From contig JBNKDG010000001.1 of the NCBI GenBank assembly GCA_050288165.1, positions 124,001-188,000 of the forward strand: a stretch of DNA of 64,000 nt, written 5' to 3'. Below, one piece after another: positions 1 to 9,218 of this stretch. This DNA is from JAPHTQ01 sp050288165 (GTDB lineage Bacteria > Pseudomonadota > Gammaproteobacteria > Thiohalomonadales > Thiohalomonadaceae). The notes under the pieces were generated by a model. The model was not told the DNA's origin and made no database searches. It saw only the letters and a list, made by a program, of their open reading frames with translations. The position numbers and the translations under genes were made by a program. Positions within the stretch are counted from its first letter, which is position 1, and each line of letters opens with the position of its first letter.

Positions 1-110
1 GATGCCCGGTGCGTATAAAAGTTTAGCATCAACATGACCCTAGCTTGTAACCCTGAGGCGATGCAACCCCATGGTTTTTATGGGCATGTTGGCCTGCAGC
101 GCTGACGCGA

Positions 111-743
111 TCAACGGCCGGGATAGGTGTTGCTGTCGGTCGTTGACGGATAACCGTACGGTCCGGGTGGTGGGGGATAAAAGGTGGGCGCAGGTGCCGC
201 GGCCGTATTCTGGTTGGGTTGCCAGGGTTCGGGCTGTGGCGCGGTCTGCCAGGGATGCGGTGCGATCCCGGGTTGTGTCGGTGAGGCGTTGCCGCCTTCG
301 GGTAGCGGCGCCAGTTCCCACGGGTGGGGTTGCGCCGTTTCCGCATTTGTCACGTTATCGGTGGCCCACGGGTTGGGAGCCATATTCTTACTGGCGATGT
401 CGCCGGTTTGGGCAGCATCCCTGATGTAGGCGAAGATCAGGATCACCACACCGAGCATCAGTGCGGCGCGCCACCAGATATGGCGTGCTGGATCGGGTTT
501 GCCGGATGCGAACGAGGGTTGTGACTGGCGGGTCGATTCAGCCGCTTGCAGTGTCACATGGATCGCACTCTCTTCCACGCGCGCTGTTTTCTCCGCATGA
601 ATCGGTGTCGCCTTCTTCGGTGCACTCTTCTTTGCCACGCTCTTCTTCGGTGCCGCACGTTTCTTTACAGGTGCGCGTTTTTTGGCGGCCTTCTTTTTCG
701 GCGCTGCGGCTTTTTTCTGCGGCGATGGTTTTTCTTCGGCCAT
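111..743 (-). CDS. Lys/Ala-rich membrane-anchored protein of unknown function
   Basis: I do not recognise a named family for this 210-residue protein. Residues 1-50 are a Lys/Ala/Pro-rich tail resembling histone H1, with repeated APKK and AAKK units. Residues 90-107 form one hydrophobic segment (IWWRAALMLGVVILIFAY). The rest is Pro-rich with repeated PHPW/APxPE motifs and ends in a Pro/Tyr-rich stretch. The positive-inside rule puts the basic tail in the cytoplasm and the Pro-rich part in the periplasm. A GGAG motif precedes the ATG. The basic tail could bind nucleic acid or another acidic polymer, but that is inference. It lies beside a PilZ gene on the same strand. Confidence 0.7.
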   Translation of the reverse strand: MAEEKPSPQKKAAAPKKKAAKKRAPVKKRAAPKKSVAKKSAPKKATPIHAEKTARVEESAIHVTLQAAESTRQSQPSFASGKPDPARHIWWRAALMLGVVILIFAYIRDAAQTGDIASKNMAPNPWATDNVTNAETAQPHPWELAPLPEGGNASPTQPGIAPHPWQTAPQPEPWQPNQNTAAAPAPTFYPPPPGPYGYPSTTDSNTYPGR

Positions 744-819
744 GGTTACTCGCTCCGTTGTCGGCTACCAGGATTTGCCCGGAAGCCGCCAACACTTCAG
801 TTAATGTATTGGTTAGCGC

Positions 820-1092
820 CTAGATAAACTCAACGCCCATCCCGTTTTCCGTGATGCGTACCACCCGCGCAGGTACCAGCGGTGGCTCGCCACCATCACC
901 TAGGAGTCCGCCCTTGATCTGCAGGGTGATCTCTTCACCTATCGGCGGACACTGGTCTGCATCCGCCTTGAGGAAGACACCATTGTCGCAGATATCAACC
1001 GTCACCAGTTCGTTGGTCCCCAGTGCATGATGGGTAACCAGTACCGGCATCGGGACTTCGATACGAACGTGGCGTCTGCGTTCTTTGGACAT
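820..1092 (-). CDS. PilZ domain protein
   Basis: A 90-residue stand-alone PilZ domain, the cyclic-di-GMP receptor fold. The N-terminal ERRRHVRIEVP matches the RxxxR loop that contacts the nucleotide. DICDNGVFL corresponds to the second (D/N)xSxxG motif, but with Asn where Ser is usual, so ligand binding may be altered. The start is taken at 1092 because GAGG lies at a good distance upstream; in-frame starts at 1098 and 1122 are also possible. A membrane diguanylate cyclase (7632-9218) in the same window could supply the ligand. Confidence 0.85.
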   Translation of the reverse strand: MSKERRRHVRIEVPMPVLVTHHALGTNELVTVDICDNGVFLKADADQCPPIGEEITLQIKGGLLGDGGEPPLVPARVVRITENGMGVEFI

Positions 1093-1186
1093 GCTCATTC
1101 CTCGTGTGGTGGTGCCCGTCAAGCGCTATACCCATTAATGCATCAGGATCAGGCGCTATCTTACCCTTCCGCGAAGAGCGGTGCTA

Positions 1187-1438
1187 TTACCCGGAAATTA
1201 ACAATCGCTTTTGCGCCGCACTCAGTTTACGCAACTGGTATTCACGCTGTTGCGCGCTGGAGCGATCGGCGGCGGCTTCCCGATAAACCAGTTCAACCGG
1301 GCGTCGGGTACGGGTGTACTTGGCGCCGGTGTTGAGGTGGTTGTGCTGATGCAGTCGTCTTTCGAGATCTTTCGCCACACCCGTGTAAAAAGTGCCGTCG
1401 CTGCAACGGACGATATAGACGCTCCAGTGATTTTGCAT
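1187..1438 (-). CDS. GIY-YIG nuclease-superfamily small protein (UPF0213/YhbQ-like)
   Basis: An 83-residue single-domain GIY-YIG protein. The two strands carry VYIVRC and FYTGVA, followed by the conserved Arg in LERRLHQHN, as in the YhbQ/UPF0213 group. These proteins are structure-selective DNA endonucleases or of unclear role. The start at 1438 lies 11 bases after the stop of the preceding gene, so the two are probably co-transcribed. An upstream ATG at 1471 would overlap that gene by 22 bases. Confidence 0.85.
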   Translation of the reverse strand: MQNHWSVYIVRCSDGTFYTGVAKDLERRLHQHNHLNTGAKYTRTRRPVELVYREAAADRSSAQQREYQLRKLSAAQKRLLISG

Positions 1439-1449
1439 ATCGGTCAGGC

Positions 1450-2313
1450 TCAGCGCCGTTCCATCTCCCATTTGTCTTTGATGGTGCCGTGCATGTTGGT
1501 GGCCATCAAGCCGGGTGTTTTCGATTTTTTGGTGGTGTAACTGATCTTCATTTCACGTTCAATGAAGGCGCCCTCCTTGAGGTCGAAGGCCGCTGTTCCC
1601 TCACCCTGATAGGCCATGGTCAGATCACCCATCATCTGTCCCATGCCCTGCGGCATCCCTTCCTGCTGCTGGTAGAGTTTGCTGTAGTCATGCACCGCCA
1701 CTGACTGACTCTCTACAGTGAAGTAGGCGACACCGCCGGAGATTTCATCAAGGGTGTATTCATCTTCTCCTTTCATGGTGATCATGCCGCTCTGCATGGT
1801 GTAGTCGTAGCTAAAGCTGTCGCCGACCTTGAGTGCCTTGCTCGGCAGGCGCGGCATCCAGGCGAAGCGGAAGCGATAGATGTTATCGACGATAGGGTCC
1901 TTGGCCGGTTTGGTACTCAACGCCACCAACCCCTTCTGCGCATCGATGGTCGCCCGGGCCGAACTCTTGCCATAGATATCCGCACCGCTGCCCGATGAGG
2001 GATCGCCCCAGCGCTCGCCGCCTTCAGATTTGCCATAGGTCGTATCGAGCAGCATCTTGTCGCCCTGCTTTTTGGCTTTGGCGCTCCAGACATTCCTAGT
2101 TACATGGTTCAGCGGCGATTCCATGGTTCGTTCCTGTCCCATCATGTTCATGGTGGTCGTCGAACTGCCGACGTTGTGGTACTGCTGCTTCACGGTGTAG
2201 GTCGCACCATCCTTGAAGCCGTAGCGCAGGGTGGCCGAGGCAGCCAGCGCAGCGTTGCTTGTCAGCAGGCAGGTAAGCGGTATCAGGATTAACCCGGCAA
2301 ATTTCTTCATCAT
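1450..2313 (-). CDS. Exported protein of unknown function
   Basis: A 287-residue protein with a clear signal peptide (MMKKFAGLILIPLTCLL, cleavage near LAA-SA). The mature part is rich in beta-prone, Thr/Gly/Met segments and contains a Met/Gln/Gly-rich stretch, QQQEGMPQGMGQMMGD, near residue 220. I recognise no catalytic motif. It directly abuts the M48 protease gene (stop of that gene at 2314), so the two form a transcriptional unit and probably act together in the periplasm. Confidence 0.75.
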   Translation of the reverse strand: MMKKFAGLILIPLTCLLTSNAALAASATLRYGFKDGATYTVKQQYHNVGSSTTTMNMMGQERTMESPLNHVTRNVWSAKAKKQGDKMLLDTTYGKSEGGERWGDPSSGSGADIYGKSSARATIDAQKGLVALSTKPAKDPIVDNIYRFRFAWMPRLPSKALKVGDSFSYDYTMQSGMITMKGEDEYTLDEISGGVAYFTVESQSVAVHDYSKLYQQQEGMPQGMGQMMGDLTMAYQGEGTAAFDLKEGAFIEREMKISYTTKKSKTPGLMATNMHGTIKDKWEMERR

Positions 2314-3720
2314 CTATCTCCCTGCTTTGCGTTCCAGTTTGCGAATCTGACGTTCGATACGGCTGCGGTCTTTCGACTTCGGCGCCAGCTTGAGGTACTT
2401 GTTGTACATCGTGACGCCCTCTTCGTAACGCTCCCACTCGCCGTAAAGTTCACCGAGAGCCTTGTAGGACTCGGCCATTTTTTTGTCGAGTTTGGTTGCC
2501 TTGAGCAGGTACTCCTCCGCCATCTCTTTTTCCCGTTCGGTGGCGGCGAAGGCCATACCGCCGAGATGCGACTGACCTAGACGATAGGCCACCTCAGCCG
2601 ACTGTATACCGGAGTCCCAGGCGCCCTGATAGAGATCGCGGGCGCGGCGCCAGTCGCCTTCATCGTAGGCACGGCGCGCATCACCAAGGACAAAACCGCT
2701 GACAGCCTTATTGAAAGATTCCTTGCCGACGGAGAGCTTGCGTCCCTGTTTCAGCTTTTCGATCTCTTTCGAGTGCGACAGCGAGGCGAGCAGCTTGGGA
2801 CGATCCGGTGGCAACTGGCTGATGGTGCGGGTCAGCGATTCCGCCTGGATCTGCCCCATCGGTCCTTCGACGCCGCGCATCAGCGAGCGCATCTGCGGCG
2901 GCAGGAAGCTCATGGCCAGGGCGTTGGTATCGTTGCGTCGTGCCTTGTCGGCGGCAGCCCGCATCAGGCGCCAGCCTTCGCCCGCCTCGGCCGGGTCATA
3001 ACCGGCACGCACCATCAGCTTCAGCCCTTCTGCGTCGGCCACCATCTCCAGCGGCAGGCGCGGATCGCCGTTACCCGCTTTGGTCTCTGGCGGCAGGTCG
3101 TTGTAGACCTCGGAGAACCCCTCGACGAGACCGGCACCGGTATTGATCTCCAGAATCTTGCGGTTGGCCTCTTCGTAACTCATGTTGCCGCGATCGACAT
3201 CGGCATAGACGTCGTTGGTGCGTGACTGCACCGAGAAGTCGATGGCGGAGTCGACCACTATCCCGGCCAGTCCGCCGATCAGCGCCTCGCTACGTGCAGA
3301 GCGTTCCTTGTCCTTGAATGCCTGATAGATGCCGGGATAGTGGGCATGGAGCAGGTGTGCCACCTCATGGGAGAGCACCCCGGCCAGCTGTGCCTCATTC
3401 TGTAGTGCCAGCAGCGCGCCACTGGTGAGCAGGATGTGGCCATTGGCGGTGGCGTAAACCTCTGGCATCGCCTTATCCAGCAGGGTGACGTCAAGGCGGA
3501 TACCGCCGGGTAATTTCTCACCTTTGGGTACCAGCTTGTTGGCGGTGTCGTTGAGGTATTTGTTCAGAGATTTGTTACTGATAACCGGTGTGTCGGCGAC
3601 GATCTGGCGGTACTCGTCTGCAGCGAGGCGAATGACATCCTTGCCGTCCTTGTTGACCTCGGCGGCCATGGCGACGGAGAACAGCATGGTTCCCAGGACA
3701 AAAGCGATGCGGCGTTTCAT
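2314..3720 (-). CDS. Periplasmic M48-family metalloprotease with C-terminal TPR
   Basis: A 468-residue protein with an N-terminal signal peptide ending near MAA. The zinc-protease motif HEVAH is at residues 118-122, and the third ligand is likely the Glu of the later VADAEGLKL segment. The C-terminal third (about 350-460) has tetratricopeptide-type helices such as YKALGELYGEWERYEEG. This architecture matches the BepA (YfgC) group, which handles stalled outer-membrane proteins in the periplasm. The gene is divergent from the Sel1 gene at 3974. Specificity cannot be read from the sequence. Confidence 0.88.
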   Translation of the reverse strand: MKRRIAFVLGTMLFSVAMAAEVNKDGKDVIRLAADEYRQIVADTPVISNKSLNKYLNDTANKLVPKGEKLPGGIRLDVTLLDKAMPEVYATANGHILLTSGALLALQNEAQLAGVLSHEVAHLLHAHYPGIYQAFKDKERSARSEALIGGLAGIVVDSAIDFSVQSRTNDVYADVDRGNMSYEEANRKILEINTGAGLVEGFSEVYNDLPPETKAGNGDPRLPLEMVADAEGLKLMVRAGYDPAEAGEGWRLMRAAADKARRNDTNALAMSFLPPQMRSLMRGVEGPMGQIQAESLTRTISQLPPDRPKLLASLSHSKEIEKLKQGRKLSVGKESFNKAVSGFVLGDARRAYDEGDWRRARDLYQGAWDSGIQSAEVAYRLGQSHLGGMAFAATEREKEMAEEYLLKATKLDKKMAESYKALGELYGEWERYEEGVTMYNKYLKLAPKSKDRSRIERQIRKLERKAGR

Positions 3721-3973
3721 TGAATTCTCCCTGTCCGGTGTATCGTGTTTTGAACTTAGAGGAATGGGCTACACGGTTCAAGCGCGGCTGAAATATTGTT
3801 CGGCTTTTTCTGAGTGACGCACTATGCTTTTGCTGACGTCCCAGACTGATGTCACGGGATAGATGTAGAAATAGTTCACAACATTTTACCTGCTGATAAT
3901 GCTGGCCGCTGAATATGCTGGTGAAGCTGTTACTATTGGCACTGTCTGAATCACGGTACTGGATGTAAGTGTG

Positions 3974-4444
3974 ATGAAACGTATTTTTCTATTAGTGATC
4001 GCCCTGGTTATCGTGTTGCCGGTTATGGCCGCCGATGTCGATATCGGTTCGTTGCGGAAAAAGGCCGAAGCCGGTGATGCGCTGGCGCAGCTCAATCTTG
4101 GCGCCGCCTACGACCATGGCATGGGTGTACCGCGTGATATCAACAAGGCGATAGAGTGGTACAAGAAGTCGGCGGATCAGGGACTGGCCGAGGCGCAGTT
4201 CAATCTGGCGCATATTCTGGTCGCCGAAGATATCAGCGCAGTAGGTGCTGCCGAGTACATGCTCAAGGCCGCCGAGCAGGGCATGGCCGATGCCCAGTAC
4301 CTGATGGGGGTCACCTACGCCGAGGGTATCGGTGTGGAGCCTGACGAGGAGAAGGCCAAGCTCTGGCTCAAGCGCGCCGTCGCCCAGGGGCAGCAGGATG
4401 CGGCCAAGTATCTGAAGAAAATGACCGAGCCACAGAAGCAGTAA
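3974..4444 (+). CDS. Sel1-like repeat exported protein
   Basis: A 156-residue protein with a signal peptide (cleavage after VMAA) and three to four Sel1-type repeats, seen in A.AQLNLGAAYDHGMGVPRD, EAQFNLAHI and DAQYLMGVTYAEGIGVEPD. Sel1 repeats are scaffolds for protein contacts, often in envelope signalling. The ATG at 3974 is preferred over an overlapping GTG at 3971. It ends in front of a strong hairpin at 4452-4478. Confidence 0.85.
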   Translation: MKRIFLLVIALVIVLPVMAADVDIGSLRKKAEAGDALAQLNLGAAYDHGMGVPRDINKAIEWYKKSADQGLAEAQFNLAHILVAEDISAVGAAEYMLKAAEQGMADAQYLMGVTYAEGIGVEPDEEKAKLWLKRAVAQGQQDAAKYLKKMTEPQKQ

Positions 4445-4451
4445 GGTCAAT

Positions 4452-4478
4452 GCCGCACCCTGTTTGACAGGGTGCGGC
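4452..4478 (+). terminator. Strong hairpin between the Sel1 gene and typA
   Basis: A perfect 11-bp stem, GCCGCACCCTG / CAGGGTGCGGC, with a TTTGA loop lies 8 bases after the Sel1 gene stop. It is not followed by a T-run on either strand, so it may be a Rho-assisted stop or an mRNA-stabilising structure rather than a classical intrinsic terminator. Confidence 0.5.
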
Positions 4479-4559
4479 GCAAAATCCCATATCCCCGGCG
4501 GCCCGTTTCAGGTAGAATCGCCGCCATTTTCCGCACCCTTTACTTCCCGGTACCCCTTT

Positions 4560-6380
4560 GTGATTGAGAATCTGCGTAACATCGCCATTATCGCCCACGT
4601 CGACCATGGCAAAACCACCCTTGTTGACCAGCTGCTGAAGCAGTCCGACACCCTCGACTCGCGCACCCAGCTGGAAGAGCGCGCCATGGACTCCAACGAT
4701 CAGGAGCGCGAGCGCGGCATTACTATCCTTGCCAAGCCGACCGCTATCCGTTGGGGCGACTACCGCATCAACATCGTCGACACGCCCGGACACGCCGACT
4801 TCGGTGGTGAGGTAGAGCGCGTGCTCTCCATGGTTGACTCGGTGCTGCTGCTGGTCGATGCGGTGGAAGGGCCGATGCCGCAAACCCGCTTCGTGACCGA
4901 AAAGGCACTGCGCCGCGGCCTCAAGCCGATCGTGGTGGTTAACAAGATCGACCGTCCCGCGGCACGCCCCGAATGGGCGCTGGACCAGACCTTTGATCTG
5001 TTTGATCGTCTGGGCGCCACCGACGAGCAGCTCGATTTCCCGGTGGTTTACGCCTCCGGCCTGAGCGGTTTTGCCGGTCTCGACTCCTCCGTACGCGAAG
5101 GCGACATGAAGCCGCTGCTGCAAACCATCGTCGATAAGGTGCATCCGCCGCAGGTAGAGCCTGAAGATCCGTTCCAACTGCAGGTTTCACAGCTCGACTA
5201 CAACAGCTATGTCGGCGTGATCGGTATCGGCCGTATCACCCGTGGCCGGATCAAGACCAACACCCCGGTAACCGTGGTCGACAAAGACGGCAAGCGCCGC
5301 AATGGTCGTGTGCTGCAACTGTTTGGTTTTATGGGGCTGGAGCGCATTGAAGTTGATGAAGCCCAGGCGGGTGACATCGTCTGCTTTACCGGTCTCGATC
5401 CGCTGAATATCTCCGACACTCTCTGCGACCCGGCAGCAGTCGAAGCGCTGGCGCCGCTTAGTGTCGACCAGCCGACCGTGAGCATGACCTTCCAGGTCAA
5501 TAACTCACCCTTCGCTGGTAAGGACGGCAAGTTCGTCACCAGCCGCCAGATTAAGGAGCGTCTGGAACAGGAACTGGTACACAACGTAGCGCTGCGCGTG
5601 GAGCAGGGTTCCGACCCGGACAAGTTCCGCGTCTCCGGCCGTGGCGAACTGCATCTTTCGGTGTTGATCGAAACCATGCGTCGCGAAGGTTTTGAACTGG
5701 GCGTTTCCCGTCCGGAAGTTATCATCCGCACCATCGACGGCGAGCCGCAGGAGCCGTTCGAGCAGGTGACCGTCGATGTGGAAGAGCAGCACCAGGGTAC
5801 GGTAATGGAGAAACTCGGCTCCCGCGGCGGCGATCTGAAGAACATGGTGCCCGATGGCCGTGGCCGGGTACGCCTCGACTACATCATGCCCGCCCGTGGC
5901 CTGATCGGTTTCCGCACCGAATTCCTCACCGCGACTCAGGGTTCCGGTTTGATCTACAGCGTGTTCGATCATTACGGTCCGTTCAAACGTGGTGATTACG
6001 GTAACCGTAAGAACGGTGTGATGATCGCCAACGCACCCGGCAAGGCACTGACCAACGCCCTGTTCAACCTGCAGGAGCGCGGCCGTATGTTCATCGGTCA
6101 TGGCACCGAGGTATACGAAGGGATGATTATCGGGCTTCACTCTCGTGACAATGACCTGGTGGTGAACGCCCTCAAGGGTAAGCAGCTGACCAACATCCGT
6201 GCCGCCGGAACCGATGAGGCACAGGTCCTGACGCCGCCGCTGACCCATACCCTGGAACAGGCATTGGAGTTTATCGACGACGATGAACTGGTCGAGGTAA
6301 CACCCAACCACATCCGCCTGCGCAAGAAGCTGCTGGTGGAACACGAGCGCAAGAAGGCGTCGCGTGGTAGCAAAGAGTAA
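4560..6380 (+). CDS. typA: Ribosome-associated GTPase TypA/BipA
   Basis: A translational GTPase of 606 residues, close to the 607 of E. coli TypA. It binds the ribosome and supports 50S assembly and stress growth. Switch and nucleotide motifs are visible: AHVDHGKTT (G1), DTPGHADFGGEV (G3) and NKIDRP (G4). The TypA C-terminus DDDELVEVTP is intact. The start is a GTG at 4560, because IENLRNIAIIAHVDHG matches the family N-terminus; an upstream ATG would add 32 unconserved residues. No good Shine-Dalgarno precedes the GTG. It ends at a strong terminator. Confidence 0.97.
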   Translation: MIENLRNIAIIAHVDHGKTTLVDQLLKQSDTLDSRTQLEERAMDSNDQERERGITILAKPTAIRWGDYRINIVDTPGHADFGGEVERVLSMVDSVLLLVDAVEGPMPQTRFVTEKALRRGLKPIVVVNKIDRPAARPEWALDQTFDLFDRLGATDEQLDFPVVYASGLSGFAGLDSSVREGDMKPLLQTIVDKVHPPQVEPEDPFQLQVSQLDYNSYVGVIGIGRITRGRIKTNTPVTVVDKDGKRRNGRVLQLFGFMGLERIEVDEAQAGDIVCFTGLDPLNISDTLCDPAAVEALAPLSVDQPTVSMTFQVNNSPFAGKDGKFVTSRQIKERLEQELVHNVALRVEQGSDPDKFRVSGRGELHLSVLIETMRREGFELGVSRPEVIIRTIDGEPQEPFEQVTVDVEEQHQGTVMEKLGSRGGDLKNMVPDGRGRVRLDYIMPARGLIGFRTEFLTATQGSGLIYSVFDHYGPFKRGDYGNRKNGVMIANAPGKALTNALFNLQERGRMFIGHGTEVYEGMIIGLHSRDNDLVVNALKGKQLTNIRAAGTDEAQVLTPPLTHTLEQALEFIDDDELVEVTPNHIRLRKKLLVEHERKKASRGSKE

Positions 6381-6405
6381 TCATGCCTCTGCATGAAATA
6401 AAAAA

Positions 6406-6429
6406 GCCGGGCTTGGCCCGGCTTTTTTT
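6406..6429 (+). terminator. Intrinsic terminator after typA
   Basis: Stem GCCGGGC / GCCCGGC with a TTG loop, followed by seven T and preceded by six A. It lies between the convergent typA and SRPBCC genes and can work in both directions. Confidence 0.93.
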
Positions 6430-6880
6430 ATTCACCGTCCGGAATATCGGCTTCGACCAGTTTTGCCAGTAGCTCCAGTGATTCCTGCCAGCCAAGATAG
6501 CATGCCTCTTCCGGTATGATGTCCGGCAGGCCCTCCTGCAGAATGTTCAGTTCGGTACCGACCAGGACCGGTCTCAGGGAAACCGTCAATGTGATTTCGC
6601 CCGCCATATTCGGATCGTCAAATTTATCGGTGTTGCGGATCAGTTCGTTGGGAACCAGTTCCAGGTATTTGCCGCCGAAAGAGTGGCTTTTGCCAGTGCT
6701 GAAATTGGTGAAGGATATCCTGTAACTGCCACCGACTCTGGCATCGAGTTCATGCACCGTACAGGTAAACCCGTGCGGCGGATTCCATTTGGCCAGAGCG
6801 GCAGGGTCGAGAAACGCCCGATAGACCCGCTCGGGTGGTGCGCGTAAAACGCGGTGAAGTTTTATGCTGTATGTGGACAT
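6428..6880 (-). CDS. SRPBCC/AHSA1-like ligand-binding protein
   Basis: A 150-residue START-like fold protein of the AHSA1 group. The N-terminal IKLHRVLRAPPERVYRAFLDP, the WNPPHGF motif and the C-terminal amphipathic helix (WQESLELLAKLVEAD) are typical. Members bind small hydrophobic ligands or chaperones; the ligand here is unknown. The gene is convergent with typA and its stop lies in the shared terminator. Confidence 0.87.
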   Translation of the reverse strand: MSTYSIKLHRVLRAPPERVYRAFLDPAALAKWNPPHGFTCTVHELDARVGGSYRISFTNFSTGKSHSFGGKYLELVPNELIRNTDKFDDPNMAGEITLTVSLRPVLVGTELNILQEGLPDIIPEEACYLGWQESLELLAKLVEADIPDGE

Positions 6881-7031
6881 GGCATATCCCCCTTATTCTG
6901 TGTGGAAGGGACACACGATAGAACACGGATCCGTGTGGTGTGGCTGAATGTCTGGTAAAAATATGGGCGGACCCGGGGGGATACAAGTTAGTAAACTGAG
7001 TCCAGTCTCCACAAGGATGCAGGCACAATAG

Positions 7032-7055
7032 AAAAAAAGCCGGGCGAGGCCCGGC
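7032..7055 (-). terminator. Orphan minus-strand terminator
   Basis: Stem GCCGGGC / GCCCGGC with a GAG loop, followed on the minus strand by seven T. The arms are identical to those of the typA terminator. No minus-strand gene lies immediately to its right, where a plus-strand oxidase gene sits, so its transcript is not known. Confidence 0.7.
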
Positions 7056-7140
7056 ATCAAAATGGCGGTATGAAGGCAACGATTACATCAGTGTTATGTC
7101 AGTTAACCTGAAGGTCCGGTAAAAGGCGGTGGCAAGGCAA

Positions 7141-7605
7141 ATGGACAAACCAAGAAGAGAAGACAGGACGATCAACAAAGAAGAAGCGCGTGAACTGCTC
7201 GAACGGGCGGAGTACGGCATTCTCTCGACGGTCGGTGCCGATGGTTTACCGTATGGCATTCCTGTCAGCTACTGCGTGATTGGTGATGATATTTACTTTC
7301 ACTGTGCAGTGGAGGGACGCAAGCTCGATAACATCGCCCACAACCCTCAGGTGTCATTCTGTGTGGTCGGCGCAACCGACGTTCTGCAAGACAAGTTCAG
7401 TACGAAGTATGAAAGCACCGTTGTCAGTGGTATCGCCAGTGAAGTCTTTGCGGAAGAGAAACAGCAGGGGCTTGAAGGGTTGTTGCACAAGTATTCAGTG
7501 GGATACTACGAGAAAGGGCTGAAATATATCGAAGCGCTGGATCACAAAACAAAAGTCTACCGGGTACACATCGAAAGCATGAGTGGAAAGGCCCGGCGCA
7601 ACTGA
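7141..7605 (+). CDS. Pyridoxamine 5'-phosphate oxidase-like flavoprotein
   Basis: A 154-residue split-barrel FMN-binding protein of the Pyridox_ox_2/NimA-like type. Typical segments are GILSTVGADGLPYGIPVSYCV, YFHCAVEGRKLDNI and the closing KVYRVHIESMSGKAR. Members reduce small substrates with flavin; some confer nitroimidazole resistance, which cannot be inferred here. ATG at 7141 follows AAGG; an in-frame GTG at 7129 is an alternative start. It is monocistronic and convergent with the diguanylate cyclase. Confidence 0.88.
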   Translation: MDKPRREDRTINKEEARELLERAEYGILSTVGADGLPYGIPVSYCVIGDDIYFHCAVEGRKLDNIAHNPQVSFCVVGATDVLQDKFSTKYESTVVSGIASEVFAEEKQQGLEGLLHKYSVGYYEKGLKYIEALDHKTKVYRVHIESMSGKARRN

Positions 7606-7631
7606 GCAGGTAAACACGCAGGCGGCATGGT

Positions 7632-9218
7632 TTAGCTGCCACTCTCCTTCAACCCGGTATGATAGGTTTTTACACGATTCCTGCCCTCTTCCTTGGCGTG
7701 GTACATCGCTGTGTCGGCCAGCTCGATAAGGTGCTGCGCATCAAGAGTATGTTGTGGATAGATCGCAACGCCGGTACAGGAAGAGATTTCCAGGGTCAGT
7801 CCCTCGATATGAAAAGGCCGATTCAACTCATGGCGGATGCTCTCCGCGATTTTCAGCGCATTCTCCTCATTCCTGATCTGGGGTAGCAGGACAACAAACT
7901 CATCGCCACCAAGTCTGGCAGCCGAGTCGGTTCGGCGCAGGCAATGCCGAATACGGTCGGCGACTGCCATTAACAACAGGTCGCCAATGCGGTGGCCATA
8001 CTGATCGTTGACTGGCTTGAACTTATCCAGGTCGACAAACAACAGAGCCAGTTCACTCTGCTCGCGTTGGGCGGTGGCAATCGCCTGCTCCAGACGGTCA
8101 CCGAAAAGATATCTGTTGGGTAAACCCGTCAGGGTATCGTGGTAGGCAAGGTGTTCGACACGGTCTTCCATGATCTTGCGGTCGGTGATGTCATAAAACC
8201 ATCCCAGAATTGCCGGTTTCCCCTGAAACTCCACGGCAAAGAACGAGGCCAGCGCCCATTTCGTCCAGCCATCTTTTTCAGGGCTGCGAAGTTCCACCAG
8301 CTTGTTGGAGACATCCTCGCCCCGACGCACACGCGCCATGGCATCGGCATATTCATCTGGATTGGCATAGTAATTTGAGGGAGTCAGGCCGACCACCTGC
8401 TCTGGTGTCGATTCAATCAGCGAGACATAGCTTTTATTGGCGAACACCACCCTGTTGCTGATCGCATCGGTGATGCGCGTGGCAATCGGGCTGCCCTCCA
8501 GCATCTGGCGCATGCGCGACTCATTCTCTGTCGCCGAGTGCCGAAGGTGAATGTTTTCCTCCAGCCGCATGCGCAATTGCCAGGCACTGCTCAACAGGAA
8601 AAGCAGAAACAGTATCAGCATCGCACTCATGCCCTGCGTGATCGCGTTTGGCTCCAGCGCGAGATAAATGATCTGCGGCGACAGGACCGATAGTAAAAAA
8701 ATATTAACTGAGACGCGATCGATAGCCAGCGTTGTTGCGCCGCCCGCACCCAGACCCGCCAGGGCGAAAGTGACGTAGACGATGTGGCTGATATCGCCCA
8801 TGGGTACAAGTAACACACCTGCTGCGCCCCAGACGATGGCCGCTAGACCAGTTCCGAGCCGGAACCAGTACAACCAGTGTTGCTGGTCATCCGTTTCAGT
8901 CGATCGTTTCCAGATAAAAAACAGCGCCAGCCTGGCGAGCAGGACGGTGAAGAGTACGGCAAGCCACCAGAGTAGACGTTCAGGGGAGACGACCGTCCAC
9001 TGTACGTAAACCAGGATCAGCGAGAGCAGGACACTTATGGCGATGGCCGAGGGCAGGTTTGAATAGAGATGGTAGATCCGCTCAGCCTGTAGCATGCCCC
9101 GAAGGGCGGAGGAGTGTTCTCCGGTATGGGCGTGCTGATGTATACGCGATAACTCGCCCATCGACGTGGGTCGGTCGCTTTGCGTATTGGCAGTATCACC
9201 TGTCCCTTGCTCTGTCAC
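7632..9218 (-). CDS. Membrane diguanylate cyclase with PAS domain
   Basis: A 528-residue enzyme that should make cyclic-di-GMP from two GTP. After about 50 soluble residues come roughly six membrane segments (about 55-215), then a PAS domain (about 225-350, ending in GWFYDITDRK) and a GGDEF domain (from LAYHDTLTGLPNR). The active-site GGDEF is intact, and an RRTD inhibitory I-site lies exactly five residues before it, so product feedback is expected. No EAL domain is present. The integral membrane module suggests sensing of a membrane or small-molecule cue. Confidence 0.93.
   Translation of the reverse strand: MTEQGTGDTANTQSDRPTSMGELSRIHQHAHTGEHSSALRGMLQAERIYHLYSNLPSAIAISVLLSLILVYVQWTVVSPERLLWWLAVLFTVLLARLALFFIWKRSTETDDQQHWLYWFRLGTGLAAIVWGAAGVLLVPMGDISHIVYVTFALAGLGAGGATTLAIDRVSVNIFLLSVLSPQIIYLALEPNAITQGMSAMLILFLLFLLSSAWQLRMRLEENIHLRHSATENESRMRQMLEGSPIATRITDAISNRVVFANKSYVSLIESTPEQVVGLTPSNYYANPDEYADAMARVRRGEDVSNKLVELRSPEKDGWTKWALASFFAVEFQGKPAILGWFYDITDRKIMEDRVEHLAYHDTLTGLPNRYLFGDRLEQAIATAQREQSELALLFVDLDKFKPVNDQYGHRIGDLLLMAVADRIRHCLRRTDSAARLGGDEFVVLLPQIRNEENALKIAESIRHELNRPFHIEGLTLEISSCTGVAIYPQHTLDAQHLIELADTAMYHAKEEGRNRVKTYHTGLKESGS

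Noticed and set aside
4368..5177. A 269-codon open frame opposite typA
   Set aside because: Antisense shadow of the conserved GTPase domain.
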